A stretch of DNA of 11,386 nucleotides from Hydrogenophaga sp. (GTDB taxonomy: Bacteria > Pseudomonadota > Gammaproteobacteria > Burkholderiales > Burkholderiaceae_C): positions 1 through 11,386 of the forward strand of contig JAIFNE010000164.1 in assembly GCA_020047875.1 (NCBI GenBank), written 5' to 3'. Below the pieces are notes generated by a model, which saw only the letters and a list, made by a program, of their open reading frames with translations, did no database searches and was not told where the DNA came from. Position numbers and translations under genes: made by a program. Below are positions 1 through 8,879 of this stretch, in pieces (the first letter of the stretch is position 1; each line of letters opens with the position of its first letter).

Positions 1-87
1 AGCGCACAGACCTGGGACGCCTGCTGTTTTACAACCAATCCGATGCATTGCATCCCCATCCACCATCCCGAACCGAGGTCGCCGACC

Positions 88-330
88 ATGTCAAAAATCT
101 CTTTTCAGTCTCCCCGCTGGGATACCTCGTCGTTTGGCCATCCGGCCGATATCTTGCCGCTGGAGCGCTCGGCGCTGGGCGACCACCTGAACCAGTGCGG
201 CGCGCTGCGCGGCTGGCTGCATACGCTGCGCACCGGGGCCGACGGGCTGCACAGCCTTCTGGTTGGGCATGTGGTCACCTCGGTGCTGGCGGTCACGCTT
301 TTGGTGGGTGGCGCCTGGCTGATGCGCTGA
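88..330 (+). CDS. Small single-pass membrane protein, unrecognised
   Basis: The product has 80 residues and I do not recognise its family. Residues 1-55 or so are mixed polar and the C-terminal 20 or so residues form one hydrophobic segment (HVVTSVLAVTLLVGGAWLM) followed by a single Arg, so it is probably a tail-anchored inner-membrane protein with a cytoplasmic N-terminus; no signal peptide is evident. ATG 88 was chosen because GAGG at 75-78 lies 9 nt upstream. An earlier in-frame ATG at 43 has no Shine-Dalgarno sequence, and the frame is open to the left edge, so a longer protein beginning outside cannot be fully excluded. The TGA stop (328-330) is one codon before ATG 334 of the glucan synthase and in the same frame, so the two are almost certainly co-transcribed and probably translationally coupled. 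A role assisting the synthase would be inference from position only. Confidence 0.6.
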   Translation: MSKISFQSPRWDTSSFGHPADILPLERSALGDHLNQCGALRGWLHTLRTGADGLHSLLVGHVVTSVLAVTLLVGGAWLMR

Positions 331-333
331 GGC

Positions 334-3300
334 ATGGCAGACAGACGAGGGCTGGCTCACTGGTCATGGATCCCGGCGCGGCTCGAACGCCTGCTGAACG
401 CTGCCAACGGCCCGGCCCTGGAGCCCATCCGGTCTGAACTCTTTGGGCGCACGCGTTTTGAGCTGCATGGGCGCAGCTTGGGTACTTCGCACCGCGCGTG
501 TCTTTCGCGTTTTGGGCAGACCACGTTTTACCCACGCCTACAGAACAATGTGCGCACCCTGCGAGCCGCCCATCAGTTCATTGCGCTGGAGGCCCAAGGC
601 GGCAACGACATCAGCCCTGCGGCTGAATGGCTGCTTGATAACTTTCACCTGATCGAAGCGCAGCTGCAGGAAATCCGCGAAGGCCTGCCAGCGCGCTACT
701 ACCGCACGCTGCCCGTGTTGCAAGACGCGCCGCTGGTTGGCCTGCCGCGCATCTACGGCGTGGCGTGGGCTTTTGTGGCCCACACCGACAGCGCCTTCGA
801 CGAAGCCCTGCTGGTGCATTTCTTGAATGCCTACCAGGATGCACGCGAACTCACCCAGGGCGAGCTGTGGGCATTGCCCACCACCTTGCGCGTGGTGTTG
901 GTGGAAAACCTGCGCCGCCTGGCCGACCGCATCGCCAGCCACAAAGCCGCGCGCGAACTCGCCAGCCTGTGCGCCAGCCGCATCGACACGCTCCCACTGG
1001 ACGCCCTGGCAGCCATCCGCGAGCTGATGGTGCGGCGGCGCGCGGGCGATGTGTTCGTGTTGCAGCTGGCCCAGAGCCTGGCGGGTCACGCACCCGTGGT
1101 CGGCGATACGCCGCTGGCCCGGGCACGCAGCTGGCTGCAGAAGGAAGTGCCCGATCTGGCCGCCCTGCAGGCCGAACAGCACGCGGGCCAGGCGGCCGAC
1201 CACCTCAGCGTGGGCAACGCGGTGACCGCGTTGCGCCTGATTGGCGCCTCCGACTGGGACGACACCGTGGCGCGCACCAGCCGGGTCATTCGGGTGATGC
1301 GCAACTCATCGGTGTTTGCTGCCGAAGACGACGCCACCCGAAGCACCACGCTGCACGGCATCGAGCGTCTTGCTGCGCAGAGTGGTCGTGGCGAAGCGTC
1401 GGTGGCGCGGGTGCTGCTGCGGTTGATGGGTGAGCACACCGGCAACACCGCGCTGGCCTCGCATTGGCTCTGGGGCAGTGGGCGCGGGGAAACGGAACAG
1501 GCGTTGGGCCTGAAACCCCGGCGCGCTGGTGGGTGGCGCCTGGCGCCCGGCCTGGTGCGCACCAGCGCCTACCTCGCTGCCATGCTGTTGGGCTCGCTGT
1601 TGCTGGTGGTCTGGTTGCTGTACCGCCCGGGTTGGTCTGCGCCGTGGTGGACGGTGCTGGTGGGGCTGCTGATGCTGCTGCCCGCATCCGAGGCGGTGGT
1701 GGCCTTGGTGAACCGCCTGATCAGCGAATCGGTCAAGCCCTCACGCCTGCCGCGGCTGCTGCTGGCCGAGGGCATACCGGCCACCGCCCGCGTCATGGTG
1801 GTGGTGCCAGCCATGCTGAGCCACCCGGCGTCGATCGATCAGTTGGTGCACCGCCTTCAGTTGCATTACCTGGCCAACACCGAGTCATGCGCCCAGTTTG
1901 CCCTGCTGACCGACTGGGGCGACGCTGACACCGAGCACCATCCCGACGACGAAGGCCTGCTCTCCCACGCGGTGCAGGCGCTGGCTGCGCTGAACGCGCG
2001 CTACCCCGGGGCGCCTGACCAGTCGTCGCGCTTCCTGCTGCTGCACCGGGGCCGTTCCCTCAGCCCCACGCAGCAGCGCTGGCTTGGCTGGGAGCGCAAG
2101 CGCGGCAAGCTGGAGCAACTGGTGGGCGCGCTGGCCACCGGCACGCCAGGGCCGTTCTTTGAACTGGGCGCACTGTCGCGCCCAGCCCCGAACACCCGCT
2201 ACATCCTGACGCTCGACAGCGACACGCAGCTGCCCCCCGGCCGCCTGCGCGCGCTGGTCGGCGTGGCCGAGCATCCGCAAAACCAGCCCCGGCTGGACAG
2301 CAGTGGCCGGCGTGTGCTGCGCGGCTACGGCATCTTGCAGCCGCGCGTGGCGCCTCCGCTGCCGGGCGACAGCCCGCGCAGCCTTTGGCAGTGGTTGTTC
2401 GACGGCCAGCGCGGCATTGACCCCTACAGTGCCATGAGTTCCGACGTGTACCAGGACCTGTTTGACGAGGGCAGCTTCACCGGCAAAGGCCTGCTGCATG
2501 TGGCCACACTGCACGCCGTGCTTGGTGAGCGCTTGCCCACCGACCAGGTGCTCAGCCACGACTTGCTTGAAGGTGCGCTGGTGCGCTGCGCCGTGGTGTC
2601 CGACGTGACGGTGATCGAGCCCGATCCCTCACACGCCGACGCTGCGGCGTCGCGTCTGCACCGCTGGACCCGTGGTGACTGGCAACTGCTGCCGTTTCTG
2701 CTGCGGCACCGCCAGTGGCCGCTGGGCGCCATCAACCGCTGGAAGCTGCTGGACAACTTGCGTCGCTCGCTGGTGGCGCCCGCCTCGCTGCTGTTGATCG
2801 GCTTGGCCATGCTGGGCTTGGGTGTTTCGCTGCCGGTGGCCCTGGGGCTCAGCGTGGCTGCCTACAGCGCCGGCCCGCTCATGGGTGCGCTGGCGGGCTG
2901 GGTGCCGCGCCAGCGGCAGCTGCTGGGTGCGCGCTTTCTGGTTGCTGGCTCGCTGGATCTGCTGCGCGCTGTGGGCGGCGGGCTCTGGCACCTCGCGCTG
3001 CTGCAGCAGCATGCCCTGATGTCGCTTGACGCCGTCTCGCGCACGCTGCACCGGCTGGCGGTCAGCCGGCTGCGCTTGCTCGAATGGACCACCGCCGAGG
3101 CCGCCCAGGCGGGTCTGGCCACCGGTTTGCGCGCCACGTTGTGGCGCCATCGCGTCGAGCCGGCCGCCGCCTTGCTGTGGCTGGTTGGCCTGTTGCTGCT
3201 TGTGCCGGCGCCCGGCGCACTGGCGCTGTCGGTGCTGGCGCTCTGGGCGCTCGCCCCGCTGCTGGTCTGGGCGGCCAACACGCCCGGCCCCGGCCGTCGG

Positions 3301-5076
3301 CCGGCGCTGCTGCCTGCCGACCGGCTGCTGCTGGACGGTGTGGCGCGTGACACCTGGCGGCTCTTCGAGCGCTGTGTGAACCCGCTGAATCACCACCTGC
3401 CACCCGACAACCTGCAGCTCTTTCCCTATGAAATGGAGGCGCACCGCACCTCGCCCACCAACATCGGGCTTTACCTGCTGAGCACCGCCTGCGCCCGCCA
3501 GTTCGGCTGGATCGGAACGCAGGATTTGCTGGCCCGCCTGGAAGCCACCTGCGCCACCTTGGCCCAGATGGAACGCCACCACGGCCATTTCCTGAACTGG
3601 TACGACACCCAGACCCTGCAGCCTCTGCTGCCGCGCTATGTGTCCACGGTGGACAGCGGTAACCTCAGCGCCCATCTGCTCACCGTGTCCCAGGCCTGCC
3701 GCGAACTGGCGCGCGAGCCGCACGACGCATCGGCAAACCTGCGGGCCATTGCCAAGTCCCGCGAGCGCCTGCAGCCTCATGGGTTGCTGCTCCAGTCGGT
3801 GCTGGGTCAGCCACTGCAGCAGACTGCCATCGGCCAGCTGCTGGATGCCGCGCTGCCCGAGGCGGGCGACGCCACCGCCTGCACCGCATTCCAGCAGCTG
3901 ATTCGGCAAGCGCTGGAGGCGCTGCAGGGCATTCGGCCAGCGCGCAATCCCGTCATCGTCAACCACCCCACCACACCCGCCGACGAAATGCGCTGGCTGC
4001 TGGCGGATCACCTGAGCACGCTGCAGTCGGCGAGCCTGGATCTGGCGGCGCTGGGTTCTGGAGAAACCGGGCAGACCCAGCAGCGCCTTCGCTCGCTGTC
4101 CCACCGGCTGGAAACCCTGGCCTGGGCGGCGGACTTCAGCTTCCTCTACCACCCCAAGCGCCACCTGCTGCACATCGGTTACCGGGTCGACGATCAGCAG
4201 CTCGACACCAGCTTTTACGACCTGCTGGCCTCCGAATCGCGACGTGCCCGCCCGGCACTGGGCTGCGCTGGGCCGTCCGTTCTTCGCCAATGGCCGGCAT
4301 GCCGTGTTGCGCTCGTGGTCTGGCTCGATGTTCGAATACCTCATGCCCACCCTGGTGGTGCTGCAGCCGCGCGACAGCGCGTTGTGCGAGGCCGCTCGCT
4401 CGGCGCTGCAGGAACAGGTTGCATTTGTGCAGGGAAGCGCCATGCCCTGGGGCAGCTCGGAGAGCGCCTACGCCGGCCAGGACCACACGCTGGCCTACCA
4501 GTACGCGCCTCAAGGCGTGCCGCGGCTGGCAATACGCCGAACGCCAGCGACCGAGTGCGTGATCGCGCCCTACGCCACAGCGCTGGCGGCGCAGGTCGAT
4601 GCGGCACTGGCCTGCGACAACCTGCGCGTCTTGAGTGCGTTGTCTGCGCGCGGCCGTTACGGCTTCATCGAGGCGCTCGACTTCACGCCCGCGCGACAGG
4701 TTCATGGCGAACCCCTCACCCTGGTCAACACCTTCATGGCGCATCACCAGGGCATGAGCATCGTGGCGCTGGCCAATGTGCTGTGCGATGGTGTGGCGCA
4801 GCGCTGGGGCATGGCGCACCCGCGCATCGAGGCGGTGTGTTCGCTGCTGCACGAGCGTGCCCCGCGCGAACTGCCAGCGCTGCAGACCCCCGCGCGCGAT
4901 CCCTCGCAAGCCGTGCCGCGTCGCGCGCCCGATCACATTCGCACCCTCACGCCCGGCGCGCAGGCGCTGGAGCCGACCCACCTCCTGTCCAACGGCCGCT
5001 ACACCGTCACCCTGCGCGCCAACGGCGCGGGCTGGAGCCGCTGGGGCCAGACCGGCATCAGCCGCTGGCGCGATGA
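334..5076 (+). CDS. ndvB: 5' reading frame of the glucan synthase: N-terminal region, GT84 glucosyltransferase and part of the cyclisation domain
   Basis: As it stands this frame encodes 1580 residues, of which about 1303 are native. The tail from nt 4240 to TGA 5074-5076 is out-of-frame sequence. ATG 334 is the only usable start before the conserved EPIRSELFG block near residue 31; its GAGG (329-332) is too close to act normally, so coupling to the upstream small gene is likely. Membrane segments are visible at about 413-462. The GT84 domain follows with the DxD pair D628/D630 (LDSDTQ), D711-E712 in DEGSFTGKG, D743 in LSHDLLEG and the R774-x-x-R777-W778 motif, the full D, DxD, D/E, (Q/R)xxRW set of processive glycosyltransferases. 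More helices lie at about 813-860 and 946-985. The cyclisation domain starts near residue 1000 (RTSPTNIG, HFLNWYDTQTLQPL, STVDSGNL) and is cut. If made, the product might start glucan chains but should not cyclise them or trim them by phosphorolysis. Confidence 0.8.
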   Translation: MADRRGLAHWSWIPARLERLLNAANGPALEPIRSELFGRTRFELHGRSLGTSHRACLSRFGQTTFYPRLQNNVRTLRAAHQFIALEAQGGNDISPAAEWLLDNFHLIEAQLQEIREGLPARYYRTLPVLQDAPLVGLPRIYGVAWAFVAHTDSAFDEALLVHFLNAYQDARELTQGELWALPTTLRVVLVENLRRLADRIASHKAARELASLCASRIDTLPLDALAAIRELMVRRRAGDVFVLQLAQSLAGHAPVVGDTPLARARSWLQKEVPDLAALQAEQHAGQAADHLSVGNAVTALRLIGASDWDDTVARTSRVIRVMRNSSVFAAEDDATRSTTLHGIERLAAQSGRGEASVARVLLRLMGEHTGNTALASHWLWGSGRGETEQALGLKPRRAGGWRLAPGLVRTSAYLAAMLLGSLLLVVWLLYRPGWSAPWWTVLVGLLMLLPASEAVVALVNRLISESVKPSRLPRLLLAEGIPATARVMVVVPAMLSHPASIDQLVHRLQLHYLANTESCAQFALLTDWGDADTEHHPDDEGLLSHAVQALAALNARYPGAPDQSSRFLLLHRGRSLSPTQQRWLGWERKRGKLEQLVGALATGTPGPFFELGALSRPAPNTRYILTLDSDTQLPPGRLRALVGVAEHPQNQPRLDSSGRRVLRGYGILQPRVAPPLPGDSPRSLWQWLFDGQRGIDPYSAMSSDVYQDLFDEGSFTGKGLLHVATLHAVLGERLPTDQVLSHDLLEGALVRCAVVSDVTVIEPDPSHADAAASRLHRWTRGDWQLLPFLLRHRQWPLGAINRWKLLDNLRRSLVAPASLLLIGLAMLGLGVSLPVALGLSVAAYSAGPLMGALAGWVPRQRQLLGARFLVAGSLDLLRAVGGGLWHLALLQQHALMSLDAVSRTLHRLAVSRLRLLEWTTAEAAQAGLATGLRATLWRHRVEPAAALLWLVGLLLLVPAPGALALSVLALWALAPLLVWAANTPGPGRRPALLPADRLLLDGVARDTWRLFERCVNPLNHHLPPDNLQLFPYEMEAHRTSPTNIGLYLLSTACARQFGWIGTQDLLARLEATCATLAQMERHHGHFLNWYDTQTLQPLLPRYVSTVDSGNLSAHLLTVSQACRELAREPHDASANLRAIAKSRERLQPHGLLLQSVLGQPLQQTAIGQLLDAALPEAGDATACTAFQQLIRQALEALQGIRPARNPVIVNHPTTPADEMRWLLADHLSTLQSASLDLAALGSGETGQTQQRLRSLSHRLETLAWAADFSFLYHPKRHLLHIGYRVDDQQLDTSFYDLLASESRRARPALGCAGPSVLRQWPACRVALVVWLDVRIPHAHPGGAAAARQRVVRGRSLGAAGTGCICAGKRHALGQLGERLRRPGPHAGLPVRASRRAAAGNTPNASDRVRDRALRHSAGGAGRCGTGLRQPARLECVVCARPLRLHRGARLHARATGSWRTPHPGQHLHGASPGHEHRGAGQCAVRWCGAALGHGAPAHRGGVFAAARACPARTASAADPRARSLASRAASRARSHSHPHARRAGAGADPPPVQRPLHRHPARQRRGLEPLGPDRHQPLAR

Positions 5077-8000
5077 CGCGCTGCGCGACGCCAGCGGGGC
5101 CTTCATCTACCTGCGTCTGGGTGGCTTCGGCGCGCCGGTGTCGGTCACGCGCCACCCCGCGCCCGATCCCGACGCCATCTATCAGTGCCGCTTCCACACC
5201 GACCGCGTGTGTTTCGATGCCTTGTGGCCCGAGCTGCGGGTCAACACCACGGTCTGGGTCAGCCCGGAAGACGACATCGAGTTGCGCAAGGTGCGTCTGG
5301 TCAACCGCAGTGACGAGCCCATCGAGCTGGAGCTGATTTCAGCGCTGGACGTGACGCTCGCCAGCCACGCCGCCGACGAGGCACACCCCGCGTTTTCCAA
5401 CCTGTTTGTGAAAACCGACTGGCTGCCCGAGCAGCAGGCTCTGCGCTGCGTTCGCACGCCCCGCCTGCAGACCGAAGACACACTGCAGATGGCCCACTTT
5501 GTGGCGGGCGTGGAGGGCGAAGTGCTGGGGTTGCGCTGCCAGAGCGACCGGGCGAAATGGCTGGGCCGGCTGCACACCCCCGCACAACCCCTTGCGGCAC
5601 TGGACGACGTACCGCGGGAGCCAACAGCGCTCGACACCGGGCTGGACCCGGTGGCCGCGCTCGGGGTTCGCTTGCGGATTGCGCCCGGCGCGCAGGCCAC
5701 GGTGACCTTCGCCACCGCCGCCAGCGGCGACGCTGCCACCCTGCTGGCGGTGATCGAAAAGTATCGCCAGCCGAGCTACGTGGAACGCTCGTCCCTGATG
5801 TCCTCAACGCTGGCCAGCGTACCCGCGCAGCCACACCGCCCGCGCGTCGATTACCTGCCTGCCATGCAGGCCCTCACCACCGCGCTGGTGTTGACGCTGC
5901 CCCAGGCGAGCGCAGCGCCACCGGGAGCGGCCAACGCCCATGCGCCGCACAGCGACCGGCGCGCGCTCTGGCCACTCGGCATCTCGGGCGAGCGGCCCCT
6001 GCTGCTGGTTCACGCCGGCATGATGAAAGGCTTGGGGCTGCTGTGCGTGCTGGCGCAGGTGCTTCGCGAGTGGTCGCGCGCGGGCGTGGCCTGCGATGTG
6101 GTGGTGATCAGCCGCGAACTGCATTCGTACGACATGCCGCTGCAGCGCGAACTGTCCTTGCTGAGCGAGCAACACGCCATCGAACAGCAGGCGCGCCCTG
6201 GCCAGGCCGCGACCGGCCTGCACCTGTTACGCGCCGATGAGATCTCGCCAGAGCAGATCGCTACCTTGCAAAGCCTGGCCCGCCTGCAGCTGCAGGCCGA
6301 TGGACAGGCGCTTCAGCATCAGGTGCGCGCCTGGTGCGACCGTCACGAGACCCGCAGGTCGCTGTCTTGGAGTGGCTCGACCCGGGTTCACGATGCCATA
6401 CCGCTGCGCCCGCAGGAAACGGCGGCCAGGTCCAGCCGCGGCGAGTTCCTGCAGGAGGGCAGCGCCTTCGCTTTCGAGGTGGGTGCCGCCCAGTCCATGC
6501 CCAAGCCCTGGACCAACGTACTTGCCAACGACCGCTTTGGCGCCATCGTCTCGGAGAGTGGTGCGGGCAACACCTGGGCGCTCAACAGCCGCCTGAACCA
6601 GTTGACCGTCTGGGCCAACGACCCGGTGGCCGACCCGCCGGCTGAATGGTTTTTGCTGCAAAACCGGCGCACCCGCGAAGTCTGGAGCGCCACGCCATCC
6701 GCCTGGGGCGCCGCTGCCACGCGTTACCAGGTGGTCCACCGCCAGGGTCTCACCACCATCAGTCACCAGCATGGCGCGCTGGCCGTGGTGGTCAGCTGGT
6801 GCGTCGATCCGGACACCGCGGTCAAGCAGGTGCGCATTCAGCTGACCAACCTGGGCGCAGGCAAGGCGCATCTGCGCATCGTTGGTCTGGTGGAGTGGAT
6901 GATGGGCGAGAAGCGAAGTGACCGCGCCACCCTGCATGTCAGGCCGCATTTTGTGAGTCCGCCCGGCACCGCGCTGCTTGGCCTGCTGTGCACCCAGACC
7001 GAGCGCGCCGCGGGCTTCGGTGGCGGCACCGCCTTTTTCTGTGAGGCGCAGGGCACCGCCGCCGACCCCAGCGCCCTGGACTGGACCTGCGACCGCGGCG
7101 CGTTTTTTGATCCCCGAGGCCAGCTGGCTTTGCCGCAGACCCTCGGGCAGCGCAGCGGCTGGGGTCTGGACCCCTGCGCAGCGCTCTCCCGCCCGCTGAC
7201 GCTGCGCCCAGGCGCCACCCTCGAACGGGTGTTTCTGCTCGGTTACGCAGCCGACGCCCCGGCAGCCCAAACCCTGATGCAAGAGGCCAGCAGCGTGACT
7301 GCCGCAGAGCGCGAGCGCGCCACCCAGATGCGCTGGGACAGCTTGCTCGGCGCCGCTCAGGTGAAAACGCCCGACCCGCTGTTTGACGCCATGGTCAACC
7401 GCTGGCTGCTGTACCAGACCGTGTCTTCGCGCCTGTGGGCCAAGGCCGGCTTCTACCAGGCGGGCGGTGCCACGGGCTACCGCGACCAGCTGCAGGACAC
7501 GATGGCGCTGGTGTGGGCGCGGCCCGAGATGCTGCGCGAACAGATCGTGTTGTGCGCCTCTCGCCAATTTGAAGCCGGCGACGTGCAGCACTGGTGGCAC
7601 GCGCCCGGCGGTGCGGGCGTGCGCACGCATTTCTCCGACGATCTGCTGTGGCTGCCCTACGCCACCGCGCACTACCTGCAGGCCACCGGTGACGCGGCGC
7701 TGCTGGACCAGCCGGTGGCGTTTCTGGACGGCCTCCCGGTGCCCGAGGGCGCGGAAGACCGTTACGACACGCCCGCCACCAGCCCGCTGCACGCCAGTGT
7801 GTACGAGCATGGCGCGCGCGCCATCGACCGCAGCCTGCCGGTGGGCGCGCACGGCCTGCCGCTCATGGGCAGCGGCGACTGGAATGACGGCATGAACCGC
7901 GTGGGCAGCGCAGGGCGGGGCGAATCGGTCTGGTTGGCTTGGTTCCTTTGCAGCATCGTCATCGCCTGGCTGCCGCTGGCTCGCTCGCGCGCCGAGCCCG

Positions 8001-8866
8001 AGCGGGTGCAGCGCTGGGAAACAGCGCTCGCGGGCTGGCGCCTGGCCCTCAACACCGCCGCCTGGGACGGTGCCTGGTTCAAGCGCGCCTTCTTTGACGA
8101 TGGCAGCTCGCTTGGCTCGGCCAGCCAGCCCGAGGCCCGCATCGACCTGATCGCGCAGGCCTGGAGCGTGCTGAGCGAGCAGACCTCGCCCGAGCGCCAG
8201 CGCCTGGCGATGGACGCGGTGGAGAAAAACCTGGTGGACGAAGCCCTGGGCCTGATCCGCCTGCTCAATCCGCCGCTGCAGCACGCCAGCCCCAGCGCGG
8301 GCTACATACAGGCCTACCCGCCCGGTGTCCGTGAAAACGGCGGGCAGTACGCGCACGCCGGGGTGTGGGCGCTGATGGCCGCAGCCCAGCTCGCGCTGCA
8401 GGAGCCCGGCCACATCCACGCCCGCAACACGCCATACCGCTACTTCACCTACCTCAGCCCGGCGCACCGCGCAACGCACCCGCAGTGGGGCAAGGCCTAC
8501 GGCGTGGAGCCCTATGCGATGGCAGCCGATGTGTACAGCCAGCCGCCGTTTGAGGGCCGTGGCGGCTGGAGCTGGTACACCGGCGCTGCTGGCTGGTTGC
8601 ACCGCGCGGCGCTGGAGTCCATTCTGGGCTTGCATCTGCAATCCGATGAACTGTGGTTCACACCCTGCCTGCCGGCGCACTGGCCGCAGGCTGAGCTCAC
8701 GCTGCAGCGTGAGGGCCGTTCGATGCACTTCCTTCTGGTGCGCACCAAGGCCGAGGAAGCGCTGGCCTCATGCGCCACGCCCGACGCCCGGATGCTGCGG
8801 GTGGGCGAGCGCCTGGGCTGGAAGGCCCTGCCACCGCGCAGCAGCTTCGTCATTCCCACGCAGTAA
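4244..8866 (+). CDS. ndvB: 3' reading frame of the glucan synthase: rest of the cyclisation domain, two beta-sandwich domains and GH94 phosphorylase domain
   Basis: This frame is open for 1540 codons to TAA 8864-8866. The first possible start is GTG 4244, with no Shine-Dalgarno sequence and lying inside a conserved block (DVPARHW), so I doubt it is translated on its own. In order, using numbering of the repaired protein: remainder of the cyclisation domain with WGSSESAY (E1387), VIAPYATAL, RYGFIEALDF (E1457) and FMAHHQGMS; first GH94-type super-sandwich from about 1563 (LLSNGRYTVTL); a linker region with LWPLGISGERPLLLVH; second super-sandwich from about 2071 (TNVLANDRFG); GH94 alpha/alpha-barrel from about 2358 with GYRDQLQD, HWWH, GSGDWNDGMNRVG (Asp motif at 2526-2529 holding the expected catalytic acid) and GWSWYTGAAGW near 2756. 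In family members this half performs phosphorolysis of beta-1,2-glucan to set chain length. All GH94 motifs look intact, which argues against old pseudogenisation. Confidence 0.75.
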   Translation: MPARHWAALGRPFFANGRHAVLRSWSGSMFEYLMPTLVVLQPRDSALCEAARSALQEQVAFVQGSAMPWGSSESAYAGQDHTLAYQYAPQGVPRLAIRRTPATECVIAPYATALAAQVDAALACDNLRVLSALSARGRYGFIEALDFTPARQVHGEPLTLVNTFMAHHQGMSIVALANVLCDGVAQRWGMAHPRIEAVCSLLHERAPRELPALQTPARDPSQAVPRRAPDHIRTLTPGAQALEPTHLLSNGRYTVTLRANGAGWSRWGQTGISRWRDDALRDASGAFIYLRLGGFGAPVSVTRHPAPDPDAIYQCRFHTDRVCFDALWPELRVNTTVWVSPEDDIELRKVRLVNRSDEPIELELISALDVTLASHAADEAHPAFSNLFVKTDWLPEQQALRCVRTPRLQTEDTLQMAHFVAGVEGEVLGLRCQSDRAKWLGRLHTPAQPLAALDDVPREPTALDTGLDPVAALGVRLRIAPGAQATVTFATAASGDAATLLAVIEKYRQPSYVERSSLMSSTLASVPAQPHRPRVDYLPAMQALTTALVLTLPQASAAPPGAANAHAPHSDRRALWPLGISGERPLLLVHAGMMKGLGLLCVLAQVLREWSRAGVACDVVVISRELHSYDMPLQRELSLLSEQHAIEQQARPGQAATGLHLLRADEISPEQIATLQSLARLQLQADGQALQHQVRAWCDRHETRRSLSWSGSTRVHDAIPLRPQETAARSSRGEFLQEGSAFAFEVGAAQSMPKPWTNVLANDRFGAIVSESGAGNTWALNSRLNQLTVWANDPVADPPAEWFLLQNRRTREVWSATPSAWGAAATRYQVVHRQGLTTISHQHGALAVVVSWCVDPDTAVKQVRIQLTNLGAGKAHLRIVGLVEWMMGEKRSDRATLHVRPHFVSPPGTALLGLLCTQTERAAGFGGGTAFFCEAQGTAADPSALDWTCDRGAFFDPRGQLALPQTLGQRSGWGLDPCAALSRPLTLRPGATLERVFLLGYAADAPAAQTLMQEASSVTAAERERATQMRWDSLLGAAQVKTPDPLFDAMVNRWLLYQTVSSRLWAKAGFYQAGGATGYRDQLQDTMALVWARPEMLREQIVLCASRQFEAGDVQHWWHAPGGAGVRTHFSDDLLWLPYATAHYLQATGDAALLDQPVAFLDGLPVPEGAEDRYDTPATSPLHASVYEHGARAIDRSLPVGAHGLPLMGSGDWNDGMNRVGSAGRGESVWLAWFLCSIVIAWLPLARSRAEPERVQRWETALAGWRLALNTAAWDGAWFKRAFFDDGSSLGSASQPEARIDLIAQAWSVLSEQTSPERQRLAMDAVEKNLVDEALGLIRLLNPPLQHASPSAGYIQAYPPGVRENGGQYAHAGVWALMAAAQLALQEPGHIHARNTPYRYFTYLSPAHRATHPQWGKAYGVEPYAMAADVYSQPPFEGRGGWSWYTGAAGWLHRAALESILGLHLQSDELWFTPCLPAHWPQAELTLQREGRSMHFLLVRTKAEEALASCATPDARMLRVGERLGWKALPPRSSFVIPTQ

Positions 8867-8879
8867 TGCCGGCCTAGCC

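Larger units (their letters stand above)
334..8866 (+). pseudogene. ndvB: Cyclic beta-1,2-glucan synthase (NdvB/ChvB/Cgs type), frame broken by an internal deletion near 4240
   Basis: Taken as one gene this encodes the giant inner-membrane enzyme that polymerises glucose from UDP-glucose into beta-1,2-glucan, controls chain length by phosphorolysis and cyclises the product, giving periplasmic cyclic glucans. Family domain order is intact: N-terminal region, membrane helices, GT84, membrane helices, cyclisation domain (which I recall as GH189), two GH94-type beta-sandwiches, GH94 catalytic domain. The frame changes between about 4239 and 4241. Codons before read ...DLLASESR and those after, in the next frame, read DVPARHW. 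Family members, as I recall them, have about ten residues (LASF-x-AIAKG type) between these blocks, so about 32 nt seem lost. Restoring them gives about 2854 residues, near the 2830-2870 typical of rhizobial and Brucella homologues. No other decay is visible: both halves stay open for thousands of bases with motifs intact. The event is therefore recent or an assembly artefact. Confidence 0.85.

Noticed and set aside
3..437. Frame 3 open from the left edge, possibly the end of an upstream gene (DLGRLLFYNQSDALH...)
   Set aside because: It overlaps both the small membrane-protein gene and the synthase start. It turns into Arg/Ala/Gly-rich shadow sequence and has no recognisable family.
4231..4250. 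Programmed ribosomal frameshift joining the two synthase frames
   Set aside because: There is no slippery heptamer or evident stimulatory structure, and about ten conserved residues would still be missing after a frameshift. A deletion explains both facts.
2629..4443. Antisense open frame of 604 codons opposite the 5' half of the synthase
   Set aside because: It has the same low-complexity Gln/Arg/Gly composition and no domain, while the plus strand carries conserved GT84 motifs.
6227..8728. Long antisense open frame of 833 codons opposite the 3' half of the synthase
   Set aside because: It lies wholly opposite conserved GH94 coding sequence. Its product is Gln/Arg/Gly/Ala-rich with no recognisable motif, as expected for the antisense of high-GC genes.
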